A stretch of DNA of 64,000 nt from Adineta steineri. Taxonomy: Eukaryota > Rotifera > Eurotatoria > Adinetida > Adinetidae. The DNA lies in contig CAJNOI010000015.1 in the NCBI GenBank assembly GCA_905250115.1, forward strand, positions 437,283 through 501,282. Reading direction: 5' to 3'. This document shows positions 47,693 to 61,324 of the stretch, piece by piece (position 1 is the stretch's first letter; each line of letters opens with the position of its first letter). Below the pieces are notes generated by a model. The model did not search any database and was not told the origin of the DNA. It saw only the letters and a list, made by a program, of their open reading frames with translations. The position numbers and the translations under genes were made by a program.

Positions 47693-50152
47693 AAGAATAT
47701 CAATTGGTTTTATTATAGAATGAATTGATCTAAACAAGTGAAAAATTCATATGAGTCATGATTTATTCATTTTTATTAGAGTTGGTTGATAAATGAATAT
47801 AAATCGAAGAGATTTTATTATAGTAAAACAAGTATCGATATTTAATCCGTTGAAAATTACGTGTGGGCATCATTATAATTTACAGTAAAGTTATTATTTT
47901 TCAATTTAATATAAATTTTTTGTAAAAATTTCTTCATATATATTATTTGTTACTATTTACAAGACATGTTTAAACTAAAAAGTTTTGGATATGTATAATT
48001 ATTTTTAATTTATTTTATTTATTAAAAATTTTAATCGTATTAGAACAACATTCTTTTGTATGTTTCATCCGACACTATTCTTTAAGGAAAAGTTCAGATA
48101 TCAACACTCGACATTTTATGTAATTAGAAATTAGTTAAGACATAGACATTATAGTATCTTCATAGTTTTCTTTTATATGAGATATTAATTGAAATAGATA
48201 CTTGACATTGAGTATTCAGATAGTTATTATAATATAGTTGATAATGAAGTAGCATTCTAATTATAGAAATGAACTGTTCTTTCTGATAATACGTTATATA
48301 ACAAATGCATTTAATATTTGAACATGTTATGATAACTATAATGTATATACATACTTGAAAATTAAATCCTGATATAGAGATTCATATTACATTATATCAT
48401 GTATACTATATATTAATAGGAGATAATATAATCGCATTGACGTACATCTATATCATGTATATATTAGAAGCATTATCATTCATTCATCGATCATTTTTTT
48501 GAAATAAATGACCCATCTTTCTCTCAAACCAGAGTATTGCTATATTTTATTGTGTTGTTTTTCAGATTATGTTTATTTTTTATTTTATTTATATACTTGA
48601 AAGTGTGACTAAATAGAATAGCAATTGTCAAATTTATTTAATTACCTTAATAAAATTCTTTTTTCTTTATTTTCAGATTCTATATTTAATGACAAAGTAT
48701 TATAATCGAAACATTCTATCAATTGAATGATATACAATATATATCTATTATCCAGTATCTTATCTCTGAACAATATACGATATTGATATTGTGCTAGTCA
48801 TGTATTATTCTAGTTCTAGAAAATTAACCCTATTTGTCAAAAAGATGATAATTGTTAAGTAATAGAAACGTATTATCGAGATATGTTTTATCACGTATAT
48901 CCATAGAACGACATGCCGTTAGAGCTGTTCGTGATTTAATCTATTGATAACGTGCCGACGATAAGCTGAGAAATTGTATATATATATAGGCATCATTGAT
49001 AACATCGAAAATGGTAAGGATAAAACTAGTTTTTGTAACATTTCTATTTGTGACATAAAGAACTATACATCTTGTTGTATGATATATTAGTTATGTCAAG
49101 TTTATCATTATTTACATAGAGAGCGTAAATAATAGGTGTAAGTTTTTATTCGTGAAGAAATGATTCCTTCACATGAGAAAACTCAATATATTAATTGACA
49201 ATACATTGATCAATCTAGAAGAATTTGAGAATAGCAAAACTATCTATAATATGATACACAAATTATCACTCAATCTGTTTACTGGTATAGTGAACCAAAA
49301 CTACCGATTATCATCTACACTGAGAGAAAAAAGAGATAAATTTATACCATTGAATTACATCGAAGATATTTAAAATGAATAGATAGAAAAATATCAAAAT
49401 CGTCTTCTGACATTTTATGTGTTCTCGTATATAGCGCGTTAAGTGAATGATAGCGGTCATCTTCAAAGTTTAAGGTGATATTATCAAGATCAGCATGTAG
49501 AGTTACAGCAGAATATGAATCTAAGTATCAATAGTATTTTTTCTTTACTTCTCGTGTAAAATCTAACATAAGGAAAAATCAAGTGCTGCATCTTTACGTA
49601 AACACTAATCACATTTAATAACATGAGCCGATCAAAACAGAAAATATTGTATGATTTTATTTCAGCCGTTTGTTATGACTGTTCTTTTCTTTCTATATTT
49701 TATCTTTCTATATTTCTTCGATGTTTTTCTTTTCCTCTTTTTTCCCTCATATCTTGGAAAAATTTCTTTGACTAACAATTTTACAAACAATGAACGTAAT
49801 AAAAATATTTTTTTCTATTATTATCTGATAATTTATATATTATGTTATTTTTAGAAAAAAATGCTTTTATTTTGCTAGAGTATATTTTTATATTTATTCC
49901 ATTGGTAAGTGTAATAGTAAATAATTATATGTAAAGACCATATAATCAAAAATATATTTAATTAAACATTTCATTCGATATTAATAATCAAATACATTTA
50001 CGTTTATCAACTTCTATTTTTTCACGAAAAATATTTCATCAATCTGGTTTTCATTTCTATTATAAATGTCATATTGACATTTCGTGAATTGATTCCAGTA
50101 ATGTTAGTTTCATTATTAGCTGTAATTAATCTATAGTTTTATAAACTAGTCA
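47693..50152. other. spacer between nuclear receptors 1 and 2
   Basis: AT-rich with short AT tracts. No remnant of another receptor and no other exon was recognised. Confidence 0.5.
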
Positions 50153-51409
50153 ATGTCCCAACGAATACATGGTCCATGTTTAGTATGTGGTTCATCTGCT
50201 GTTGGTATTAATTTTACCGTACCAACATGTGCACCATGTAAAGCATTTTTTCGAAGAAATGCAGTCAAACTCGGTGTATGTTAATTTCTTTGTTTTTTTA
50301 TTCATATCTTATTTATATTTTTAAGAGAATTGATTTTGTTTGTCAAAAAGATGGTGATTGTCCGGTGACAGAGTCATATCGTCGTATCTGTAATTGTTGT
50401 CGATTAGCAAAATGTTTTCGTGTTGGAATGAAAAAATCATTAATTCGGTCAGATGCTGAAAAAGAAGCAAGAAGACAATTGGTTCTACAAAATCGTCAAA
50501 AACGAACAGAATTAGAATCGCACAAACAGTTAGAAGTGGTATGTAAATATAATATATCCTCTTGTAATTTTGATTAATCAAATGTATTTTTTAGTTAATT
50601 AAACTATTTTAAAATTTATGTTTTATTATTTATAGATTCGACCACCAAATTTATTAGTTTCAACATTTAGCCATTCAAATTTTTTATCACCGTCAGATCA
50701 AACACTTCTTACTAATATTTATAGTGCATATGAACGAACGTATTTAGCAACGAGCAGTAAAGAACATCCATATTTTCCTTCTGAACTACATTCGTCTGTA
50801 CATGCACTTTTCAATGAATATAGTAAACGACATATGTCATTAATTGAATTTTTCAAACTTATTCCAGAAATTAATAGAATATCACTCAATGATAGAATAC
50901 GTTTAATAAAAAATCATTTTGGTACAATGTTTACTATTAATGAATCAATTAGTAAAGTGAATGAACATAGTACTCTATTAACATTTAAAAATGTTTTTGG
51001 TACTGACATTGCCATGGATCTTTATCGATGTTTTGGATTAAAACAAGCTTATAGCCATGATCCATTATTGACTAAACTTCTATTAATTGTTCGTAGTTTA
51101 TCATGTAGTATTAGTAGAAATCGGTACGATAGAGATATGAATCGTGTTTATGATGATACTCGAACTATATTTTCTGTCCAAAATGTTTATGTTGAACTAC
51201 TATGGAAATATATATTATCACGTTTACCATCAGAACGAGATGCAATTAAGCTTTTCAACAAAATTGTTATGGATCTTATATTTATAGTTCGTGTATGTTT
51301 TATAGTCGATAGTTTTGTGTATAATATGCCTGATGAAATAGAGCAAATGAATTCATTAATGCAAAGTATGTGGCCTAGATCATGTACACAGATAATGTAC
51401 AAAAACTGA
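50153..51409 (+). CDS. nuclear receptor 2 of tandem array
   Basis: Exons are 50153-50275, 50326-50538 and 50636-51409, giving 369 aa. The DNA-binding domain starts nine residues in: CLVCGSSAVGINFTVPTC, P-box CAPCKAFFRR, linker of 17 residues to finger 2 (CQKDGDCPVTESYRRIC, NCCRLAKCFRVGMKK). A conserved Gly (NFGV in the other copies) is Thr here (NFTV). The ligand-binding domain shows EFFKLIPEINRISLNDR, YVELLWKYILSRLPSERD and AF-2-like LMQSMWP, then a short tail without the acidic or ITD motif. Its CAPCK P-box is shared with receptor 1 only, which groups the two. The two introns inside and after the DBD lie at the same positions as in receptors 3-5. Confidence 0.93.
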
Positions 51410-54115
51410 TTTTGACATAAAAGTTTATATTATAATTTTTATGTTGTAATTTACGTATAATTAAAGATTGGATTTATTTAAATGGTTATCAAATATTAAT
51501 CATATTAATAGCATCCAGTGTATTGAATTATATTATAGTTATGAACATCTATTCCGTCGTTATTATAATGTTAAATGTTGTATACGTTTTATGTTAATTT
51601 TTGTTCAAGTAAACAAGCGTATGTTTCATATCAAATATATTATATTGTAATAAATCGTATGAAAACTTAACAATCTATGTTTTCTTTTTCTAATAGAAAA
51701 ATATCTGAGAGAAATTCTGTTTGAATAACAAGAGAAGTGTAATGTGTATTGGAATATCAACTAAACTGGTTTTTTTATGCTGTAATAACTTGATATTTCA
51801 ATAAAGGTACATTTGGGTGAAACTTTAAAAATATTCTAAGATAAATTAGACTTATCTTTAAAGAATCCTTTTAAGCTTCTACTTATCTTAATAAAATCTC
51901 GTATTAGACTAAATATAAATTTTAATATTGAATGATATCAGAAATAGGTCAGTTTTTGTCTAAAAATAAAATTCGAAGAACTTTAAATGTAGTTTCTATT
52001 CTAATTAGTATTTTGTATAAAAATAAATTCTAGAAGTTTTTTTTTTCATTTATGAAATATGTCAAAAACATTACATGAAATCCTTTTAACGTGTTTTAGA
52101 TAGAATTATTATTTTCCTACGTTTATATTTAATTTGCGATGATTATATAATTGCTTTTCATTCTTTCTATATTATTATGTATGACATATTCAAAAGACAA
52201 TGGTTGTGTAATAATATTTACGTTTTTTTTTATTAGAATAAAACGATATCATTTTGCGTTAAATAGCAATAACAAGAAAATTTAGATTTGATAGATGTAA
52301 TTATTTGATGATATAGTAAAATATCTTTTTTTGATTTTTATATCAATTCGAACTTACTGAATATGTTTTCTTATTTCCTGAGAACTTATTTGTTTTTCTT
52401 TCTCTTTTGCATGTCCTCGAAGTGCAAAGTCTATTCTTGTTCTTTTCTTTCTATCAAATGATTCATTCATTTACGTCATGTGACATTCGCCAACACAAGT
52501 ATCTGTTCTTGAAGGTCATTTATGCAAATAAAGTATTTTTTTTTCTTTTACTCTTCTTCCATTATATTTCGCATGGAGTTCGAAGAGAAAAGTGTGTTAT
52601 TAACGCGGTCTTTTTCGAGTATTTATTTACTCGAATAGAACAACAATGCACTTAACGTTCGCATCATTGTTCTTTTTATTTTCTGCTCTATATATCCGGA
52701 CTTATATCAATATATTGATGAAATACTTTTGTATTGTGAGTAAAATAAAACAAGAATAATTTTCTGTTTAAATTATGTTTACCTAACCAAGATATTTATA
52801 AATTTCAGAAGATTATACTTTTTTTTACGACGGATATAATTAAATATATTTTCTTTAGTTATGCGTTAATCATATTCATACATGCATTTGATTTAGTTTT
52901 AATAAAAATCTACATGACTATATACTTCCAAAGGCAATTAATATAATATAAATTCGTTGTTTATTTTTATTTAATGGTAATATTATGTCTATAGTATTAA
53001 GTGAATCAACAAACATTATATTGATCTTTATTTAATGAAGATCTTCTTTTAAAGAAATATTTGAATTTATATACATGTGTAAATAAATTTTTTTATGGAA
53101 ATATGAAAATCTGATCGGAATTTAATAATTATTTTTTTGATGGTAACATATGTTTGATATGAAATTTATTTGGTATTCTGCATAATAATAATGGAGCAAT
53201 GATTCATCTTAGTGTACCAATAAAATTGCTCGCGTCAGTACCGAATGTTTTCGATGATTTATTTGGCAACTTGTCTTTTATAATCTACTAAAATATCTTC
53301 TTACGATTAATTTTTTCTGTACACAAGTATTGGCGTTAAATTATATTATATTTATGAACTGAATTGAATATTTTAAACAAATTATTTCAATATTTATGTT
53401 ACTTAAATAGAGTCGTACAAAGATCTATGTAAAATGGTTGATGTGATTATTTTTCTTTTGCTATTTTCTTATCTATTGCACGTAAGAAAAACAGTAATTT
53501 GTTAATCAGATCAAGTTACATTTTTTATCATCTATTTGCATTTATCATCGATAAATTAGTTTTCAATCTGTATCTATAATATGAATTTCTCCGCGATTCT
53601 TATGACATATCTCTATGGATTACCATTGCAACTGCAGAAATATTGAAAAATCTGAAGAATAACCTTTGTTAATAGAACGTCACTTTTTCAATTATCTATT
53701 CAAGTAGACTTATACAAATTAGTTTTTAGTTGAACTATTTGTCGTTTTGAAAGAATACAATAGAAGACAGAAATTTTTCAATAGGAACTTTTGATAAACA
53801 TTTTTTCTAGTTTAAAATGTCGATGAATAATATATCTTATTCTATCTATAGTAAAATTAATATTAGATTAAAGGTAATGATGTAGGCACACTACAATACT
53901 TTTAAATTTAGATATTATACATTTATTTAAAATACAAAACGAATTTATTTTATATTTAATAATATTGTTATCTATTTCAGATAAAGCATATTATATGTTT
54001 TACTCAAAAAGACAAGATTTTCATCATTCAGTCATTTAAGACTTGTTAGTTATTATTGTATTATGTCGAAATTAGATTACAAAATTATATACCCTCTAGA
54101 TTTTATATATTAGAA
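51410..54115. other. spacer between nuclear receptors 2 and 3
   Basis: AT-rich. The frame at 52407-52655 has no family features. No pseudogene copy of a receptor was recognised. Confidence 0.5.
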
Positions 54116-56081
54116 ATGGCACATAAAAGTCATGGACAATGTTTAGTATGTGATGATGTTGCAATTGGTATCAATTTTGGTGTACCAACTTGTATGCCAT
54201 GTAAAGCTTTCTTTCGACGAAATGCAGTAAGACTTGGTGTAAGTTAGCTATTCATATTTTATCATTTCAACATTATAAAATTTAATTATTCATCGTCTAG
54301 ATACAACAATTTGTATGTATGAATGATGGCGATTGTTTAATATCATATAAATATCGTCGTTCGTGTAATTGTTGTCGTTTGGCAAAATGTTTTCGTGTTG
54401 GAATGAAGAAATCATTGATATTATCAGATGAAGAACGAGAAGCTCGAAATAAACTTGTTGAAATGAATCGATTAAAACGTGGAAAACTACCTAAACGAGA
54501 ATGCGCCAAATGGGTATGTGTTTCATTCAGTATTAAAACATTTTGATTATTTCAAGCAGACACTTAATTAAGATTTAGGATACGGTGATAATAGACGATT
54601 TTATTTTTAAATGAAACAGCTATCATAAGTCTCTACTTTTCAACTGATATGTTTGACTCTTTGCATTTATGTATGACTACAATAGATAATGAAAGAATAC
54701 CGAAATTATTTCTTTTACTTATATGTAGATTTTAGACGAAACTAAGCAAAAATCTAAAATATTTTCTGCATACAACATATTTTTACAGAAGCACAACTGG
54801 TTTTTATTCCAAAGATATGATTGTTTTAAGAAACCTTCACATTTCATAAATACTAAGACTTCGATGATAAATATTTTGCCATTGATAATCTATTTGCTTT
54901 TCATAATAGTACAAAAATAAGACTTTGATCTTGTATTCTATAAAAACTCATTCATTTCTAAACTTTTATACGCAAAAACATTACTACTTTAACTGTGAAT
55001 GAGATAAATTTATCATTAATACATACGAACGATAAAGCAAAATTTCTTCAAAGAAAACATATCTACGCTATGTGTCATCCTGCAAGGAAATAGAAATCAA
55101 GAAGGGCATAGTTCAACATACTTTAGTACTGTTGAACACATTTTTAGATCTTTCTTTCGTAAATAATCATACTGAATTTTTGAGTACAGTTCATATAAAT
55201 ACTATTTCTCTATGACTAGTTGCTGATATTCTCCGTTATGTATGGCAATCCGAATAAGAAATTTCTTTCATTTATAGATGCTACCACCAACCTTACATAT
55301 GATAACCAATACTTCAATTCGATATCTTTCTGCGTACGATGAAGCTACTCTTTCAAATATTTACAATGCTTATGCAAACACGTGTACAGTTGCAAAAAAC
55401 GCTCTGTCAAAAACTCTACCTGCTGCTCAATGCACATCTTTACATGAATATATAAACGAACTTTCTATTGAATTTCAAAGCTGCATTGAATTTCTTAAAT
55501 GTATACCAGAATTTACTCGTATTACTACGGATGATAAATTACGTTTAATAAAAAACCATTTTAGTATCTTAGTTAATGTTAATGGACCTATGATACAACC
55601 AGTACCATTAAATAGGCTTGTTATAACATGGACGAATGTTTTTGGTATTGATATAACTCAACGTCTTTTAAAATCTAATCAATTACTTGAGCCATATATA
55701 TATGATCCATTTGTGCTGAAGATTCTGCTCATCATTCTTGCACTTTCCAGTAGTAATGGTAGAAATCTTGACAATGTAGATATAGATCAAATTTGTGATG
55801 ATTCATTAACCATATTTGCTGCTCAAAATATCTATGTAGAATTATTATGGAAATATCTTCTCTCACGTTCTGCAAGTGAACAAAATGCAGTAAGGTTCTT
55901 CAATAAATTAATGATGTGTATATTATATGTAAAAAATCTCGATATGGATATAGATGTTTATGTACGTAGTTTAGCACATGAAATTCAACAAGCGGATCCT
56001 ATTATGCAAAGCATGTGGTCAAGAACAGCTGAAGTAGAGGAAATTACCGATATGAATGTTGCAGAAAATATTACTATTTAA
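54116..56081 (+). CDS. nuclear receptor 3 of tandem array
   Basis: Exons are 54116-54238, 54301-54513 and 55278-56081, giving 379 aa. The start MAHKSHGQCLVC was chosen over an in-frame ATG 60 bases upstream because receptors 4 and 5 start MADK and MANK at this same place. The DBD has P-box CMPCKAFFRR, a 17-residue linker and finger 2 CMNDGDCLISYKYRRSC, NCCRLAKCFRVGMKK, followed by a conserved basic extension (SDEEREARNKLVEMNRLKRG). The LBD has EFLKCIPEFTRITTDDKLRL, YVELLWKYLLSRSASEQNAV and AF-2-like IMQSMWS, then the tail EITDMNVAENITI. The second intron (764 bp) separates DBD from LBD. It is closest to receptor 4, including its 3' flank. Confidence 0.93.
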
Positions 56082-58134
56082 CACTACAATCAATTTATTT
56101 TATATACGAATTATGTCAAATGAGTTTAACATTCGTCAAAACAGATATATAGTACTGTTTAATTATGAAGAATTGAGCACAAAATATGATTTGTTCAAGT
56201 TTTTAATGTTGTCCTAGTTTTTTATATAGTATGAAAATTTCCACAACTAAGTATATATACATATATATATATTCTTCTATATCTGTAAAGGTTTGATTAG
56301 GAAAATTAGAATTATAAAACTATTATATTTTTTTTTGGATGTTGTATTTCATAGTTAATATTGAGATCTTATAAAGAAGTAAAAAACCTTTTTAGATAGA
56401 TATATTTATAGGAAACATGCATTACTTAATATTTTACAGTTAATATATGCCGCAAAGAAGCTATTTATGGAGAATATCAAACATAATGATATGATGCAAT
56501 TATATTGTTTAAAATTCTTGTGTACCAACATCTGACTCTGTCCATGTTTACTTTCTTCACAATTTCATTGCATGATATTGATTCTAAAATTTATCATCTC
56601 ATTTAAAAAGTGATAAAATGGAATATTCTATTCGATAGATATTATTTTACGATGTATTATCATATGGTTTTTAGTGATACTGATAGATATTGGAAAAATA
56701 CAGACAGAAATCATATCTACGATGATCTGCTATATCTATTATTTTAGTAAGACAAGAACTGCTTAATTCATTATCAGCTTCATAGTAGAAAATTTACGAA
56801 ATGAGCTATCTATATGTTACTGATGGAATTTGTCGAAATATATTTCTCACCAAATTTTTTAAAAGTTATATCTTACTATAAAACAATCCTGATACTATTG
56901 TGATCGACTTATAAACGTGTAAATACTTTCCAATATTCATCTTGCTGAGCATGTATGCAAAACGATTTTATTCATTATTTCTATTATGTCATATTTATGA
57001 TTGATAACAAAATTGATTATATTTTTTGTTACATGAATACATTTTTTTCTTTACTATATAGTTGTAATGATAAAAATTACGATGTCTATATGGATGTGTT
57101 ATGTAAGTAGAGAATAGACTTTTTTTTCTAACAGGTATATATGGGAGAAACCAAATATAAGCACACAAGTTTTTATAGGGTTCGTTCTGATATTTATTTT
57201 TACTGTAGTTTCATCACATTCAACGATAGAGAGACACTAAGAATGTATACTTGAAAAAAGTAGTACTTAAGTTATCAATCAATAGAAAGTGTGTTCCATT
57301 TATATTAACAATAAGAAACTTTAATGATGAGCAAATGTTGACAAATTTATTTTTTATTTTTCTTGTTTTATGACTGGTAAAAATAACAACCATTAACTAA
57401 CTCACAGCAAACCATTTTTGTTATTTTTAACAATATAGATCAGAAAAGACAGTATTTATCAATGTATATCGAAACAGAGAATGTCGGAATGTTCAATTTT
57501 AATTAGAGCATCATACGAATATAGGAACTATATCAGTATTAAGACGTAACATAGATAAAATTTACTAGATTAAAAAATTTCAGAATATGATTATAAGCGG
57601 TTTAAATAAAAAAGAGTCGAAGACTAAGAAAGTCTTAGTAATGCTAGGTTAACCAACGCAATTTGACATATTTTGATAGTTTTTTTAATACGAAAAAATC
57701 ATTGTTCAACATTTTATTATATAGATGGCGTAAACACATAATAGAACACATCTAATGTGATTCATGGTAAGTAATTCCATCAGTGGTTACTATTTTTAGT
57801 AACGGCAATGCAAGAAAAACAGAATATGAACTTGAGAGAAAATATTCTCATTAAAGTACATTCTTGCGTTGCCCTACAAAGTGTATACTAATTTTTGTTG
57901 AGTGATAACTTAAATACTGTTTTTCCGACATTCTTAACATACATCTACACATGGATTTAATTTATGAAAGAAAAACAATTTCTTTTATATTTTTAGATTG
58001 AATATATATATATATATATATATTATTCTCAGATCTTTGTTATTTATTCTTTCAAAACATGTTCGCCTTCAGTTGCTGAATGTACATAAAATCTTAGAAA
58101 TTGATCGATATACGTATTTTCTTGGTATTATGAA
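56082..58134. other. spacer between nuclear receptors 3 and 4; first 220 bp duplicated after receptor 4
   Basis: Bases 56082-56310 resemble 59910-60120. Shared blocks include TACAATCAATTTAT, TTGTTCAAGTT, AATGTTGT, TAGTTTTTT, an AT run, ATATCTGT and TTTGATTAGGAAAAT, in the same order. An (AT)n tract lies at 58002-58023. No exon was recognised. Confidence 0.6.
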
Positions 58135-59909
58135 ATGGCAGACAAAATTCATGGACACTGCTTAGTATGTGATGGTGTTGCAATTGGTATCAATTTTGGT
58201 GTACCAACTTGTATGCCATGTAAAGCTTTCTTTCGACGAAATGCAACGAGACTTGGTGTAAGTTAACTATTCATATTTCATCATCTCAATATTATAAAAT
58301 TGATTACTTATCTTCCAGATACAACAATTTATATGTAAAAGGGATGGTGATTGTTTAATAACATATAAGCGTCGTCGTTCATGTAATTGTTGTCGTTTAG
58401 CAAAATGTTTTCGTGTTGGAATGGACAAATCATTAATACTATCAGATGAAGAACGAGAAGCTCGAAATAAACTTGTTGAAATGAATCGATTAAAACGTGG
58501 AAAAATACCTAAACTACAATGTATCAAATGGGTATGTATTGAATACGCAATCGAGATTTTGTAAAATTAATTAACAAAAAATACATATTGCTAATTGTAG
58601 AAGAAGTATGAATAAAATTCAATAATTGTTACTGTTAATTGATATAGGTATCAATTTTCTGGAAAGTTCATAACTAATCTGTATTAAAATATCAAATAAA
58701 AGAGAATGTTTCTAAGCTTTCTTCGTATGTTATAAATATATTTTTCTCATATTTTACACTAACTATCAGTTATTTTGAATAGTATAAAAAACAACAATTA
58801 CTGAAGATCTCTAGAAAGTTATAATTTATCGACGAATGAAATATTCTATCACGAAAACTGCATGAACATAACTTTATTCTGAGTATCCAACATACTAAAG
58901 CTTTGCTTATTTTCTTCATAGCTTAATAATTTTGCAACATTTGATATTTTTAATATAGCTTGTTTGATCTTTCTCTTGCAATTAGAATGTTTTTCCATGC
59001 GAGTAACCTATGAGTTTCTGAACATTTTCTGATAACAATTCAATTTTCTACTTAAAATAGAATATTCATTAGGTCAATAGAAATACTAATTTTAATTTAT
59101 AGATGCAACCACCATACGTACTTCGAATGACAATAAGTAAATCAAGTCAATATTTATCTTCGTCGGACCAAACTCTTCTTTCAAATATTTTTCATGCACA
59201 TGAAACTATTTTTTCAATTAAAAGAAATGATTCATCAATATGTATTTCAACTCCTGAACATATATCTTTGCATGACTATGCCAATCAAATTTCTCATGGC
59301 TTTCAAAATTCTATCGAATATCTTAAATGTATACCAGAATTTGCTCGTATTAATACGGATGATAAAATACGTTTAGTAAAAAATCATTTTGGTATTGTAG
59401 CTAATATGAATGGTCCTATAATGCAATCCACAGTACCAAATAATGTTATGACAACTTGGATGACTATATTTGGTGCAGAAATTACTCATGCTCATTTAAA
59501 ATCTAATCAACTACTTCAGGCATATATCTTCGATCCAGTGCTACTAAAAATTATTGTAATTATTCTTGTACTTTCCAGTGGTAGTCCAAGAAATCTTGGT
59601 ACTACAGATATAGATCAAATTTGTGATGAACCATTAACTATATTTGCTGCTCAAAATGTCTATGTTGAATTATTATGGAGATATATTCTTTCACGTTCTG
59701 CAAGTGAACAAAATGCAGTAAAATTCTACAGTAGATTAATAACGTGTATCTTATATTGGAAAAAGTTGAGCGCGTGTGTAGATGAATATGTAGATAATTT
59801 AGCATCTGAACTCAAACAAATGAATCCTCTGATACAAGATATGTGGCCAAAACAAGCTGAAGTAGAGCATATTACTGATATGAATGTTCCAAAAAAAATT
59901 ATTATTTAG
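58135..59909 (+). CDS. nuclear receptor 4 of tandem array
   Basis: Exons are 58135-58257, 58319-58531 and 59103-59909, giving 380 aa. It starts MADKIHGHCLVCDGVAIG. The P-box is CMPCKAFFRR, the linker has 17 residues, and finger 2 is CKRDGDCLITYKRRRSC, NCCRLAKCFRVGMDK. The basic extension is identical to that of receptor 3 over SDEEREARNKLVEMNRLKRG. The LBD carries EYLKCIPEFARINTDDKIRL, YVELLWRYILSRSASEQNAV and AF-2-like LIQDMWP, the only copy retaining an acidic residue at the AF-2 Glu position. The tail is HITDMNVPKKIII. With receptor 3 it forms the youngest-looking pair in the array. Confidence 0.93.
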
Positions 59910-61324
59910 CATTACAATCAATTTATATTTGATGAGTGTTATGCTTGCCAAAACAAATCTATAATATTATTTGGTTGGCAATAATTAAATACTGAATATA
60001 GTTTGTTCAAGTTCTCAATGTTGTTTTAGTTTTTTGTATAGTATCTAAACTTTTACAATCAATAATATATATATATATATATATTCTGTTATATCTGTCA
60101 GGATTTGATTAGGAAAATCATGAATCTGAAGATATGGTAGTTTTGCATATTATTTTTTCATGGATTATGTTAAGATCTTATGCAGAGATATAGATATACT
60201 TCTTAGAATGTATGAATAGCTTGAAGATAATATGATGAATGTTTCCTTCAGTTTGAATCTATGCTAACTGCTTGTACTAAAACATAATTTTGTCTCTTAA
60301 TATAAGATAACTGATCAATTACTTTTGAGCTTTTATTCTCGTTAAACTATAGTAATATTTCGATTCGTAGCACTAGTTGATAAATCAATTTCTAAAGTTT
60401 GAAAATACTAAGCCAATAATACGATTTTTCTAAGCATAAATATTGTAATCATCTGTGCTTCTTTTGCAAAGAAAACAACATATATATAGAATAATGAAGA
60501 TATCAATTATCACAGGGAAATAACATTTTATATTCGATCAAAACAATCGTTTACTGTAAGACAGAAGAGATCTATTCATTTCATTTATATTCATGTTTAT
60601 TTTAGTAATAAAAAGAATTTTGCTTTTAAAATGAAAATTAATTTCTTATTGAAGTTCACAAATGGCAACCATTTACAACAATTCAGCCAATTTACTTGAT
60701 ATTTAATTTATATCGTAGGAAGAAAATTTATCGAGAATATCATTACAGAAACTGCTGGTAATCAATTGTTTTACATTATGATTTTCATTATGATCTCATT
60801 GCCATGTATTTATACTTGTCACTTATTATTTCATCAGAAAATCACTAAAATATATTACAAGTTCATTAACATTATCATATGGTTTACAAATACTTTGATA
60901 TAGTGAATATTAATCATATTTGTTAGTTTGAATATGTTTTATTGCGATGATTCATCATCCAAAAATGCGGATTCGATATAGGGATGCATTGCAGGTGCCA
61001 GAATTTAGGGTAAATGATAGACAGTCTGTATTTTTATTGAAAAATCTTTAAGAATATTGAATTGTCTTTGTTTCCATAGTATGACTAATTGAGTAAACTC
61101 ATCTGTTTGCGATGATTTTTATAGATTATTCTTAACTAAATCTAATATAACTTTCGTTAGAATATTCTGACTGCTCAGATTAAAATTATGTTACTATCAA
61201 ACATTTTATTTTGAAATTATAGATTTGTATAATATTATTATATTAAACCAGATAGTTTTCCATTTATTGTTACGGTGAAAATCTGCGAAATAAGTCATTC
61301 CATTCCGTCTATTCTTTTTATACA
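59910..61324. other. spacer between nuclear receptors 4 and 5
   Basis: The first 210 bp match the 3' flank of receptor 3. An (AT)n tract lies at about 60064-60084. The rest is AT-rich without exons. Confidence 0.6.

Noticed and set aside
54056..54115. Upstream in-frame ATG of nuclear receptor 3
   Set aside because: Receptors 4 and 5 begin with MADK and MANK at the position of MAHK, so the downstream ATG is the conserved start.
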